Assembly: GCF_000307265.1 (NCBI RefSeq)
Contig: NZ_DF158901.1
Span: 64,647 to 128,646, forward strand
Direction: 5' to 3'
DNA length: 64,000 nucleotides
Source of the DNA: Oscillibacter ruminantium GH1
GTDB taxonomy: Bacteria > Bacillota > Clostridia > Oscillospirales > Oscillospiraceae
This document shows positions 51,892 through 58,679 of this stretch, piece by piece. The notes under the pieces are model-generated. The model saw only the letters and a program-made list of their open reading frames with translations. It made no database searches and was not told where the DNA came from. The number at the start of each line of letters is the position of its first letter. Position 1 is the stretch's first letter. A program made the position numbers and the translations under genes.

Positions 51892-52959
51892 TTACCGCTG
51901 CTCCTGAATAGCGGTGTAGATGGCCTTGGTCATATCGCTGCGATTGGCGACTTCCTGAATGAAGTCCTTGAGGTTTTCCTGGAAGGGAGCGATGTCAACC
52001 TTGGTAATGGTGACGCCCAGCTCGTTCTCGCACTTGGCATAGTACTCGTCGCGCAGCTGCGCAGACAGGGTGAACATGGTGTTGACAGATTCGGTGGCGA
52101 CTTCCTTCAGAGCCTTCTGGTCAGCCTCGCTCATACCCTTAAGCAGGTTGGTGTTGATAATCAGTTCATCGGGAATCATCAGGTGGTTGGTCTCAGAGAA
52201 ATAGGGAGCAACCTCATACTGCTTCAAATCCGTGTAAGTAATGATGTTGTTTTCAGCACCGTCCAGAGTACCGGCCTGAATCGCGGAGTACACATCGCCC
52301 TGACCCATGGGAGTGCCCACGCCGCCCATGTTGTTCATCATCTGAACCATGGTGTCGGACTGCATGACGCGGATCTTCATACCGGCCAAGTCGGCGGGAG
52401 AGGTGACGGGCTTTTTGCCATACACGCAACGGGGCCCGAGGCTGTAAGCAGCCAGCACGGTAAAGCCGGAAGACTCCGTGGTGGCATACAGCTCGTCCAG
52501 CGCGCCGGACTGGAACACCTTCTGCTGGTGGTCAACGCTGTCGTATACATAGGGGCAGCCGATAATGGCAAAGTCGGAGTTCACGTTCTCAACCAGAGAG
52601 TTGGCGACGACGGCCATTTCCACAGCGCCGGTTTCAACCAGCTCCAGAGATTCCTTCTGGGGGCCCAGCTGCTCGTTGGGATATACCTCGATGGAATAGC
52701 GGCCCTCGGTGGCGTCATAGAGCTTGTCGCTCAACTCCACTACCGTCTGTGCCTCGGGGTTGTCGATAGACTGGTTGAAGGAGCACTTGAGAACGGTCTG
52801 GCCGATCTTCGCGCCATCTGTGGCTGCGGCAGACGAGGCCGTGGCACCACTGCCGGATGCCGCGGCACTGCCGGCGGCGTTGCTGCTGCCACATGCGGCA
52901 AGAGAAAGCGCCATGGTGCCTGCCAATAATGTTGCAAGAGCGGATTTTTTGCTGAACAT
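51892..52959 (-). CDS. dctP: TRAP transporter substrate-binding lipoprotein (DctP)
   Basis: 355 residues. A lipoprotein signal peptide ends in LSLAAC with Cys23, followed by a Gly/Ser/Ala linker. The DctP domain shows YPNEQLGPQKESLELVETGAVEMAV, PADLAGMKIRVMQS and the conserved Arg region that binds the carboxylate. It captures the sugar acid outside the membrane. First structural gene of the regulon, downstream of lacI and of two LacI-type palindromes. Confidence 0.93.
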   Translation of the reverse strand: MFSKKSALATLLAGTMALSLAACGSSNAAGSAAASGSGATASSAAATDGAKIGQTVLKCSFNQSIDNPEAQTVVELSDKLYDATEGRYSIEVYPNEQLGPQKESLELVETGAVEMAVVANSLVENVNSDFAIIGCPYVYDSVDHQQKVFQSGALDELYATTESSGFTVLAAYSLGPRCVYGKKPVTSPADLAGMKIRVMQSDTMVQMMNNMGGVGTPMGQGDVYSAIQAGTLDGAENNIITYTDLKQYEVAPYFSETNHLMIPDELIINTNLLKGMSEADQKALKEVATESVNTMFTLSAQLRDEYYAKCENELGVTITKVDIAPFQENLKDFIQEVANRSDMTKAIYTAIQEQR

Positions 52960-53068
52960 ACTCTTTTCCTCCTTAAATTTTGGATCTTGCCTATTTATAT
53001 TGTACCGACGTTTGCCGGAAACAACCTTTGTTCATCCCAGATCAATGGGTAAAAAAGGAGATTTGCTT

Positions 53069-53097
53069 ATGAAACCGTTTCATGAAACCGATTTCAT
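53069..53097. promoter_or_regulatory. Two tandem LacI-type operators upstream of dctP
   Basis: ATGAAACCGTTTCAT (53069-53083) and ATGAAACCGATTTCAT (53082-53097) overlap by two bases. Both are CG-centred palindromes of the LacI/KdgR class, and the same half-site ATGAAAC occurs in the lacI promoter at 54234. They lie about 110 bases ahead of the dctP start, upstream of a plausible TACAAT/TATAAA box. Confidence 0.75.
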
Positions 53098-53141
53098 TTT
53101 TCTCCAAAAGAAAGACTTCCGACCTCTTAAGCCGAAAAGTA

Positions 53142-54188
53142 TTAGCCGGAAACTGTGGAACCACGAATAATCAGCCGGTTCGGCAGCTCTTCGTAGACCG
53201 GCCCCACTGGGCCTGTGCCTTGAATACGCTTGAGCAAAAGCTCCGCAGAGCGACGACCTACTTCCCAAGAATCCTGCGTAATCGTGGTGATTCCGGGGGG
53301 GATCAAATCGGCCCAGCCCCAGTCGTCGAATCCACAAACACCAAAATCCTTGCCGATGCAGATGCCCGCCTGCTGAATGCCTTGCAGCATATGGAGCATG
53401 GCTACGCCGTTGACGGCAAACACCGCCAGACGCTGACCGGGGTATCGTGCCTGATAGGCCCGAAGTTTTTCCACGCAGTCCGCCGTGCTATCCAGTTGAA
53501 ATTGATACAGGCGCTCTTCGCCCGCGAGATGAAAATTCTCCCGCATCGCGTCGCAATATGCTTGAAACCGAAGAATTCGGGGCGCGACATTGCGGTTGCC
53601 CTGCGTAAAAAACGCAACCTGTTCGTACCCCAGCCCCCGCAGATAGGTGATGCACTGATAGGTGACGTGATAGTTTTCGGTGGCCACAGTATCAATCATC
53701 CCCGCAGCCGACAGACACCGATCCGCCAATACGAGAGGAATGCCCTTTTGATACAGGGAGAGCAGATACTCATCGTTCTGCCCGGTGGTGTTAACGATCA
53801 GGCCGTCCACCTGATTTTCCAGAAGATCCTGAATACCGGTGCGTTCCCGTTCCGGGTCGTCCTCGCTGTCCACCAGCAAAAGCTGGTAACCCGCCTGTGT
53901 ACACACACTGTTGATGCCCTTGACGATGATGGACGAAAAGGGGCTGGAAATATCACTGACCAGACACCCCAGCATGCGGCTGTTTCGCGCCTTCAAACTC
54001 TGGGCAATGCGATTGGGCCGGTAGTTGAGTTCCTCAATCACCTGGTGGATACGCTGCCGGGTGTCTTCGGAAAGAGCGTCGTACCGCTGGTTTAGGTATC
54101 GGGAAACCGTCGTTTTAGAAACGCCGGCCTGCGCCGCCACTTGATCAATGGTCACGCGCTTTTCCTGTTGTTCTCCTTTTCCCGGCAT
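53142..54188 (-). CDS. LacI-family repressor of the uronate regulon
   Basis: 348 residues from ATG at 54188 (MPGKGEQQEKRV), seven bases after AAGGAG; a longer in-frame start overlaps its own promoter. N-terminal LacI HTH VTIDQVAAQAGVSKTTVSRYLNQ in outline (residues 12-34), hinge NYRPNRIAQSLKAR, then a periplasmic-binding-protein-like sensor domain. KDG or a related intermediate is the likely inducer (KdgR-like). It heads the whole minus-strand cluster and appears autoregulated. Confidence 0.92.
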   Translation of the reverse strand: MPGKGEQQEKRVTIDQVAAQAGVSKTTVSRYLNQRYDALSEDTRQRIHQVIEELNYRPNRIAQSLKARNSRMLGCLVSDISSPFSSIIVKGINSVCTQAGYQLLLVDSEDDPERERTGIQDLLENQVDGLIVNTTGQNDEYLLSLYQKGIPLVLADRCLSAAGMIDTVATENYHVTYQCITYLRGLGYEQVAFFTQGNRNVAPRILRFQAYCDAMRENFHLAGEERLYQFQLDSTADCVEKLRAYQARYPGQRLAVFAVNGVAMLHMLQGIQQAGICIGKDFGVCGFDDWGWADLIPPGITTITQDSWEVGRRSAELLLKRIQGTGPVGPVYEELPNRLIIRGSTVSG

Positions 54189-54222
54189 TTCATCGCTCCT
54201 TATCCATTCTGAACTCCGCCCT

Positions 54223-54251
54223 ATTCTAATTTTATGAAACCGGTTTGTCAA
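54223..54251 (-). promoter_or_regulatory. lacI promoter with operator in the spacer
   Basis: Minus strand TTGACA (54246-54251), 17-base spacer, TAGAAT (54223-54228). The plus-strand operator ATGAAACCGGTTTGT (54234-54248) fills the spacer and touches the -35, so bound repressor would block polymerase. Confidence 0.85.
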
Positions 54252-54622
54252 CGCTTTTTTAGCAACTTAAAATAAATTTGTCGTATTCGACGACTTGCTT
54301 TTGTGGTTTTTGTGCAGTTCTCCAATTTCTCTTTGCAAGTTTGGAATGAAAGGGCTTGTACTCTCCCGCAAACACAATTGCACGTTTTTTCAAAAACCGA
54401 TTAGAACAATTGATAATTTCCGCGCGGCGTTCTTGCGGTACATCTGCAAGTGCCGCTCCGTGCCGACTCTTTCCGGCGCAGACGGATTACTGTTTCGAAG
54501 CCTCGGCTTTTCATGCGGCTTTAGCGGTTCTCGCTGCGCGGCAAAAGCCCGCGCGCTTTTAACAAGGCACGAGGATTTGGCGTGGTGCGCCGACGGAAAG
54601 TCAGACTTTTCTCAGAATCTTG
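54252..54622. other. Non-coding stretch between lacI and the tRNA-Ser pair
   Basis: About 370 bases with no frame that has both a ribosome site and a recognisable product. The first part is AT-rich, the later part GC-rich with short imperfect inverted repeats. It may be decayed sequence; I see no RNA gene. Confidence 0.4.
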
Positions 54623-54652
54623 TTGACAAACTTCTCACAGCTGTGCTATGAT
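54623..54652 (+). promoter_or_regulatory. Promoter of the tRNA-Ser pair
   Basis: TTGACA (54623-54628), 18-base spacer, TATGAT (54647-54652), 37 bases ahead of the first tRNA. Confidence 0.7.
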
Positions 54653-54689
54653 ATTCAGGTCTTCTGGGGAGATTTATGCCTTTCCCGAT

Positions 54690-54777
54690 GGAGAGATGTC
54701 CGAGCGGTTGAAGGAACCGGTCTTGAAAACCGGCGACGCGAAAGTGTCCGTGGGTTCGAATCCCACTCTCTCCGCCA
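54690..54777 (+). tRNA. tRNA-Ser (anticodon TGA)
   Basis: 88 bases with encoded CCA. Acceptor GGAGAGA/TCTCTCC, anticodon arm CCGGT-CTTGAAA-ACCGG, a long class II variable arm (CGACGCGAAAGTGTCCG) and T loop TTCGAAT. Confidence 0.95.
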
Positions 54778-54819
54778 CATTTTTCTTTGATTTTCAACAG
54801 GAGATACAACTTGACAGAT

Positions 54820-54912
54820 GGAGAAGTACCCAAGTGGCCGAAGGGGCTCCCCTGCTAAGGGAGTAGTGTGGCTAAAACCGCAGCGAGGGTTCAAATCCCT
54901 CCTTCTCCGCCA
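54820..54912 (+). tRNA. tRNA-Ser (anticodon GCT)
   Basis: 93 bases with encoded CCA. Acceptor GGAGAAG/CTTCTCC, anticodon loop CTGCTAA between CTCCC and GGGAG, long variable arm, T loop TTCAAAT. Same transcript as the upstream tRNA, ending at the terminator 54913-54957. Confidence 0.95.
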
Positions 54913-54957
54913 AAGTACCGTAAAATTGCTTTTAAAGTAATTTTACGGTACTTTTTT
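54913..54957 (+). terminator. Terminator of the tRNA-Ser pair
   Basis: 15 bp perfect stem AAGTACCGTAAAATT starting at the base after the CCA end, an 11-base loop, and TTTTTT. AT-rich DNA begins right after it. Confidence 0.9.
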
Positions 54958-55275
54958 GCTCAGAAACGTAATAAATTTGTATTTCCCTAACTTGGAGAAT
55001 CTTCGCAGGAATACTAAACGGACCTGAAAAAAACGGTTCTATACAGTACACGGTAAAGTACATGGGTAAAGTACAAATTTCTGGATAGGTCTTGGCTTAA
55101 GCAAGTTCTACTTATTAAGTAAGCAAATTGAAATATTTAAGTATCCTGCAAATGTCACCCATATTAGATAAGGAATCAACAGAACCCCTGCCTTCATAGA
55201 AAAAGCCCAAAATTTTTTTATTGTGATTAGCTGGAGTTCCATTTGGTTATCTTTTAAATTCTTTGGAATCACAAG
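54958..55275. other. AT-rich intergenic stretch, start of accessory region
   Basis: About 320 bases, markedly AT-rich compared with the chromosome to the left. There is a short direct repeat GGTAAAGTACATG/GGGTAAAGTAC around 55050-55073. No coding frame or RNA gene can be supported. Confidence 0.4.
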
Positions 55276-55304
55276 TTGACAATTGAAATTGAATATGTTA
55301 TAAT
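55276..55304 (+). promoter_or_regulatory. Promoter of cspA
   Basis: TTGACA (55276-55281), 17-base spacer, TATAAT (55299-55304): a perfect consensus promoter. Transcription should begin around 55311. Confidence 0.88.
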
Positions 55305-55311
55305 AAGGAAG

Positions 55312-55397
55312 CTCAATATAAATTCTTTGTATTCACATATTTTGTAAGACATTGTTTTGATGTTCTGCAAAATGTGTGAATTTTATTTTATATTGAG
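55312..55397 (+). promoter_or_regulatory. Long hairpin 5' leader of the cold-shock gene
   Basis: The whole leader folds on itself. The outer stem CTCAATATAAA/TTTATATTGAG (55312-55322 with 55387-55397) and the inner 13 bp stem TTCACATATTTTG/CAAAATGTGTGAA (55332-55344 with 55368-55380, one G-U) enclose a 23-base loop. The ribosome site AAGGAGGT (55406-55413) is left outside the hairpin. Cold-shock mRNAs of other bacteria carry temperature-sensitive leaders, so a similar role is inferred. Confidence 0.65.
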
Positions 55398-55417
55398 TCA
55401 ATTTAAGGAGGTACCGA

Positions 55418-55630
55418 ATGAATAGTGGTACAGTAAAGTGGTTTAATTCTGAGAAAGGCTTTGGATTTATTTCAAATGACAATGGCGGAGAGGACGTATT
55501 CGTTCATTTTTCAGTGATTGCATCAAACGGCTACAAATCTCTTGAAGATGGACAAAAGGTAACTTTTGACATTGAACAAGACCCGAAAGATGGCCGTAAA
55601 TTCAGAGCAGTTAACGTTCATATCGCATAA
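55418..55630 (+). CDS. cspA: Cold-shock protein
   Basis: 70 residues: one cold-shock OB domain. RNP1 KGFGFI and RNP2 VFVHFS are intact ([12 protein letters not shown] near residues 10-21, DVFVHFSVI near 26-34). It binds single-stranded RNA/DNA and melts mRNA structure. Strong AAGGAGGT ribosome site and a consensus promoter suggest high expression. It is AT-rich and next to carD, inside an accessory-looking segment. Confidence 0.95.
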   Translation: MNSGTVKWFNSEKGFGFISNDNGGEDVFVHFSVIASNGYKSLEDGQKVTFDIEQDPKDGRKFRAVNVHIA

Positions 55631-55738
55631 CAGAACAGCCAGGCTGATGACGCGGAACAGGATTATGTTTCGCGTCACCGTCCTATTATGGGGTTTTCGC
55701 TTATGAATGTTATTGACAAACTTAGGAGGTAACGCGAA

Positions 55739-56257
55739 GTGTATCAAGTTGGAGATCTGGTCTTCTACGAAAGTACCGGTGTATGTAAGGTGATAGGTAT
55801 TACTACACGAACAGTAGAGAGACATCATCAGGTGAATTTCTATGTTTTTAAGCCGCTATATCAGCAAAATTATATAATTTTGGTTCCCGTTAATATTACA
55901 AAAGTGTTTATACGCCCAATTATTTCAGAAGGCGAAGCAAATAGGCTGCTTGATCTGATTCCAACAATTGCAACAAAGGCCTATTATAACTGCAAATTAA
56001 GTCAACTCTCCGAACATTATGAGACGTTTCTGAAAACACATGAGTGTTTGGATCTAATAAGGCTGACAATATCTATCTATGATAAAAAGCAAATTGCAGA
56101 TCATATGCAGCGAAAATTTGGTTCTGTAGATGAGAAATATATGAGACGCGGAGAAGACCTTCTATTTGGAGAATTAGCTGCTGCGCTTAACATCTCTAAA
56201 AATGAAGCAGCTGAACATGTGGCCGCACAAATAAAATTGGATCGAGGGGTAAGTTAA
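55739..56257 (+). CDS. carD: CarD/CdnL-family transcription regulator
   Basis: 172 residues from a GTG nine bases after AGGAGG. The N-terminal RNA-polymerase-interacting Tudor-like domain (YQVGDLVFYESTGVCKV, then YVFKPLYQ) is followed by a helical C-terminal DNA-binding part (YMRRGEDLLFGELAAALNIS). CarD proteins bind the RNA polymerase beta subunit and stabilise open promoter complexes. It follows cspA and precedes a gene with a related N-terminal segment. Low-GC composition suggests transfer. Confidence 0.85.
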   Translation: MYQVGDLVFYESTGVCKVIGITTRTVERHHQVNFYVFKPLYQQNYIILVPVNITKVFIRPIISEGEANRLLDLIPTIATKAYYNCKLSQLSEHYETFLKTHECLDLIRLTISIYDKKQIADHMQRKFGSVDEKYMRRGEDLLFGELAAALNISKNEAAEHVAAQIKLDRGVS

Positions 56258-56258
56258 A

Positions 56259-56624
56259 ATGAATGTCATACATGAACAGGTAAATCATATGAAATTTGGA
56301 ACTGGGACGATTACTGCGCAGGATTCATCAACCGTGACGGTCAAGTTTTTAAAGGAATATGGATCAAAAAAGTTTCTTTATCCCTCAGCCTTTATATTTT
56401 TTCTTAATCTGAGTAACCCATCTATAAATAAACGGATGAGCAATGAGCTGAAGTTGATTCAAACTCTTGCGGAAACAGCGCGGAATAACCGCCTTGCAGA
56501 AGAAAATAAGCGAACTTTACTTGAACAGAAAGCCGCATCCAAGAAAAAGGCTCCTGCAAAAAAGCGCCTGCCTAAAAAGTCTTCGCCCGAAAAGGAGGCG
56601 ACAGTTGCTATAATTGCTGTTTAG
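56259..56624 (+). CDS. Hypothetical protein with SH3-like start and Lys-rich tail
   Basis: 121 residues; the ATG begins two bases after the carD stop. The N-terminus (VNHMKFGTGTITAQDSSTVTVKF) resembles small Tudor/SH3-like segments of CarD-type and helicase-associated proteins, followed by YPSAFIFFL. The C-terminal 40 residues are a Lys/Ala/Pro repeat (KKKAPAKKRLPKK), likely unstructured and nucleic-acid binding. No known function; coupling to carD suggests a transcription-related role. Confidence 0.6.
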   Translation: MNVIHEQVNHMKFGTGTITAQDSSTVTVKFLKEYGSKKFLYPSAFIFFLNLSNPSINKRMSNELKLIQTLAETARNNRLAEENKRTLLEQKAASKKKAPAKKRLPKKSSPEKEATVAIIAV

Positions 56625-56668
56625 TGTACCATTCCTTTTCTACCGAAGATACGCAAAAGAAAAGGTCG

Positions 56669-56691
56669 TTCGAATCCCTGCCGGATCACCA
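56669..56691 (+). other. tRNA 3'-end fragment, probable attachment site
   Basis: TTCGAATCCCTGCCGGATCACCA is cut off inside the T loop. The 3' half of a T stem (CCCTG), a CCGGATC acceptor strand, discriminator A and CCA are all there, but the preceding bases (AAAGGTCG) do not pair with them. A typical tRNA terminator follows. This is what remains at one end when an integrase inserts an element into a tRNA 3' end. The intact tRNA is not in the window. Confidence 0.6.
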
Positions 56692-56698
56692 CATTTTT

Positions 56699-56729
56699 CC
56701 CTAGAGCTGCAATGGCTCTAGGGATTTTT
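56699..56729 (+). terminator. Terminator after the tRNA fragment
   Basis: CCCTAGAGC/GCTCTAGGG (56699-56707 with 56715-56723), then ATTTTTG. It was probably the original terminator of the target tRNA gene. Confidence 0.75.
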
Positions 56730-56863
56730 GCTATTATCAATTCATATCAAATCAAGTCATAAAAACGCAATTAATAGGAACAAAAATTGAAAAATAGGAA
56801 CACTTCTGGGAACACTATTTTGGAAAATAAAAGCCGCTCCATTATAGAGGCGGCTCAGAGGGG

Positions 56864-57133
56864 TCAGTTTTTATAGATCTCACTCCGATGGCCTATACTC
56901 AATACCAGAACGATAATTTTTTCATCCTGTATCTCTGCAAGTATGCGGTAGTCGCCCACTCTGTACCGCCATTGGCCGCTTCTGTTTGCGGTAAGCCCTT
57001 TTCCATGCTGGCGCGGATCTGAGCATCCCTCAAGGTTCTTTCTCAGCCATCCGACGATAAGAGCCGCTGTGTGCTTATCCAGCTTTTTTAATTGCTTCAT
57101 TGCCTCTCCGGTCAGTTCAACGTGAAAATTCAT
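56864..57133 (-). CDS. relE: RelE/ParE-family toxin
   Basis: 89 residues from an ATG that overlaps the antitoxin stop by one base (TGATG). RelE fold signs: VELTGEAMKQLKKLDK at the start, GLTANRSGQWRYRVGDYRILAEI in the middle (the Arg-rich active strands) and IVLVLSIGHRSEIY at the end. RelE-type toxins cleave mRNA in the ribosomal A site, ParE-type poison gyrase; this one reads more like RelE. Confidence 0.9.
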   Translation of the reverse strand: MNFHVELTGEAMKQLKKLDKHTAALIVGWLRKNLEGCSDPRQHGKGLTANRSGQWRYRVGDYRILAEIQDEKIIVLVLSIGHRSEIYKN

Positions 57134-57351
57134 CACAGGCCCAGCGCCCTTTCCGCTTCATCAAGAGAGTACGTTGCCGGGTTTGCTCTGTACTCGGCCA
57201 TAGCTTTTTCATAGGCTTTCAAATCGTATTCGTCCTCAATACGCTCAACGACAGACTGCCGTACAAGTTCGGAAATCGTGATACCGTTCATTTCAGCGTA
57301 TTTCTTGAAAAGCATGGAATCCGCCTCATTCAGCCTCAAGGAGATAGTCAT
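57133..57351 (-). CDS. relB: RelB-type ribbon-helix-helix antitoxin
   Basis: 72 residues from ATG at 57351 (MTISLRLNEADSMLFKKYAE) after GGGGGCGAG; the longer upstream reading crosses the promoter. RHH N-terminus for DNA binding, and a C-terminus (YRANPATYSLDEAERALGL) of the type that wraps the RelE toxin. Translationally coupled to the toxin gene. Autoregulation fits the tandem operators at 57377-57396. Confidence 0.88.
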   Translation of the reverse strand: MTISLRLNEADSMLFKKYAEMNGITISELVRQSVVERIEDEYDLKAYEKAMAEYRANPATYSLDEAERALGL

Positions 57352-57376
57352 GCTCTCGCCCCCTTTCATTGCGTAA

Positions 57377-57408
57377 TACATTGTATTACATTGTATGCAG
57401 CATGTCAA
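57377..57408 (-). promoter_or_regulatory. relBE promoter with tandem operators
   Basis: Minus strand TTGACA (57403-57408), 17-base spacer, TACAAT (57380-57385). Two adjacent copies of TACATTGTAT (57377-57386 and 57387-57396) overlap the -10 and spacer; each is near-palindromic, suiting RHH dimers. Confidence 0.8.
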
Positions 57409-57420
57409 TAGTGTTTCCAT

Positions 57421-57680
57421 CGCTTCACTTTTTTCTCCTTAATTTTTTTTAAATGCTGTCTGCGTAGATGGCCAAACCGGGACAAAGAAGGGAGAGAGGC
57501 GAGCCAAAGAGCGCCGGCCTGCCGGGCCGGCTCACGGAGAAAGTCACCTCGCCTCTCTCCCCCCGCTGCGGCGGGTCCCCTCTCTCACCACTCCGACTTT
57601 CTCTCGTAAAAAAATTGGGCATGGTTCTGTAAGGCGGAGCCGATCTGACGCCGCCTTGTGGTTTCTGGACTGATGAAATT
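57421..57680. other. Spacer with GC-rich inverted repeats
   Basis: About 260 bases between relBE and the recombinase remnant. It contains GAGAGAGGCGAG and CTCGCCTCTCTC arms (near 57490-57560) enclosing a CCGGC-rich centre, which would form a long hairpin. There is no coding frame of note. It may be the decayed middle of the recombinase element. Confidence 0.4.
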
Positions 57681-58142
57681 TTGGGGAAATCGCCCCGCTG
57701 TAAGGCTGATGTTATTGAAACCCTCAAGGCAGGCCTACAGCTTGCCATCGGTACGCAGGATGATGACAGCTTCAACGAAGCGGCGGTCCAAAACCGTATC
57801 GCAGAGCTGCAGAGCGTGATGATGGATTTGGTGGAACTCAGCTCCAAGTCCAGTGCTGGTGCAGATTATTTCGATGCCAAGTTTGAGGAAATCGCAGCGG
57901 AGATAAAGGAACTGCAGGGGCAGCTTGGAGAACACCAAGAGCAGACTATGCTCGCCCAAAACACACAAGCCCGAATTCACGAACTGCTTTACATGATGGA
58001 ACATACCGATCTCAGCCTGAAAGAATACCGGGAGGATGTGGTCAAGGCCGTGATCAACAAGGTGGAGGTCTTACCTGCCGACCGCATCCGGATTACCTTT
58101 AAGGGAAATATGGAAATGGAACAGGAGCTGCCGGGTGAATAA
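57681..58142 (+). pseudogene. Truncated large serine recombinase (C-terminal coiled coil only)
   Basis: About 153 codons. The Gln/Glu-rich helical stretch (IAELQSVMMDLVELSSK..., EEIAAEIKELQGQLGE) and the ending LKEYREDVVKAVINKVEVLPADRIRITFKG match the C-terminal coiled coil and tail of large serine recombinases. The N-terminal catalytic domain with the nucleophilic serine and the DUF4368-like or zinc region are missing upstream. No convincing ribosome site, so it is probably not expressed. Confidence 0.75.
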
Positions 58143-58262
58143 AAATAGCAGGAGAAGCCGCCACAAATGCTGGCGGCATTTCTCTTTGGGCAGACTTTTT
58201 GCTATTTTTCAATTCGTTTCACCATAATACTGTGAATATTTCCATAATTTACACGAATCTGA

Positions 58263-58291
58263 TTGCTTTATTCGCCGCTGCGATATATAAT
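58263..58291 (+). promoter_or_regulatory. Promoter of the HTH gene at 58326
   Basis: TTGCTT (58263-58268), 17-base spacer, TATAAT (58286-58291). It could also serve the downstream three-gene operon, since no better promoter appears between 58506 and 58679. Confidence 0.7.
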
Positions 58292-58325
58292 ATATACAAT
58301 ATTTATTCGGCAAAGGAACGTTTTA

Positions 58326-58505
58326 ATGGACTATATGACAGCGAAAGAAGCAGCGGAAAAATGGGCAATCACTCCACGCCGGGTACAGGTGCTTTGCGCA
58401 CAGGGAAAAATACCGGGCGCTATTCGGTTTGGGGTTACTTGGGCAATACCCAAGGATTCGGTGAAGCCCAAAGATGGTCGATATAATAAGAATAAGACAG
58501 AATAG
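58326..58505 (+). CDS. Excisionase-like helix-turn-helix protein
   Basis: 59 residues starting MDYMTAKEAAEKWAITPRRV. MerR/excisionase-type winged HTH: the recognition segment RRVQVLCAQGKIPGAIRFG and the WAIPKDSVKP wing are standard. Such proteins act as recombination directionality factors or as small regulators beside defence and mobile genes. It lies 174 bases before the putative anticodon nuclease. A role as regulator of that operon is inferred. Confidence 0.8.
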   Translation: MDYMTAKEAAEKWAITPRRVQVLCAQGKIPGAIRFGVTWAIPKDSVKPKDGRYNKNKTE

Positions 58506-58679
58506 AACAGATTAATGTATCTAATAGATTGAGTGTTTAGAATATTTTTGTTGCTGAAGTGACGTCATGGGGGGCATCAGGCATCAGAACAAATGATGGG
58601 TTATCTTTATCAGGCTAAGCCATATGAGGCAATCGATGGTTTGGGGTACAGAATTTAGAGTGTGACAGGAGGGATGGAT

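Noticed and set aside
52724..53170. Plus-strand frame containing MKPFHETDF across the dctP operators
   Set aside because: Most of it is antisense to dctP, and the remainder is created by the repeated ATGAAACC operator sequence.
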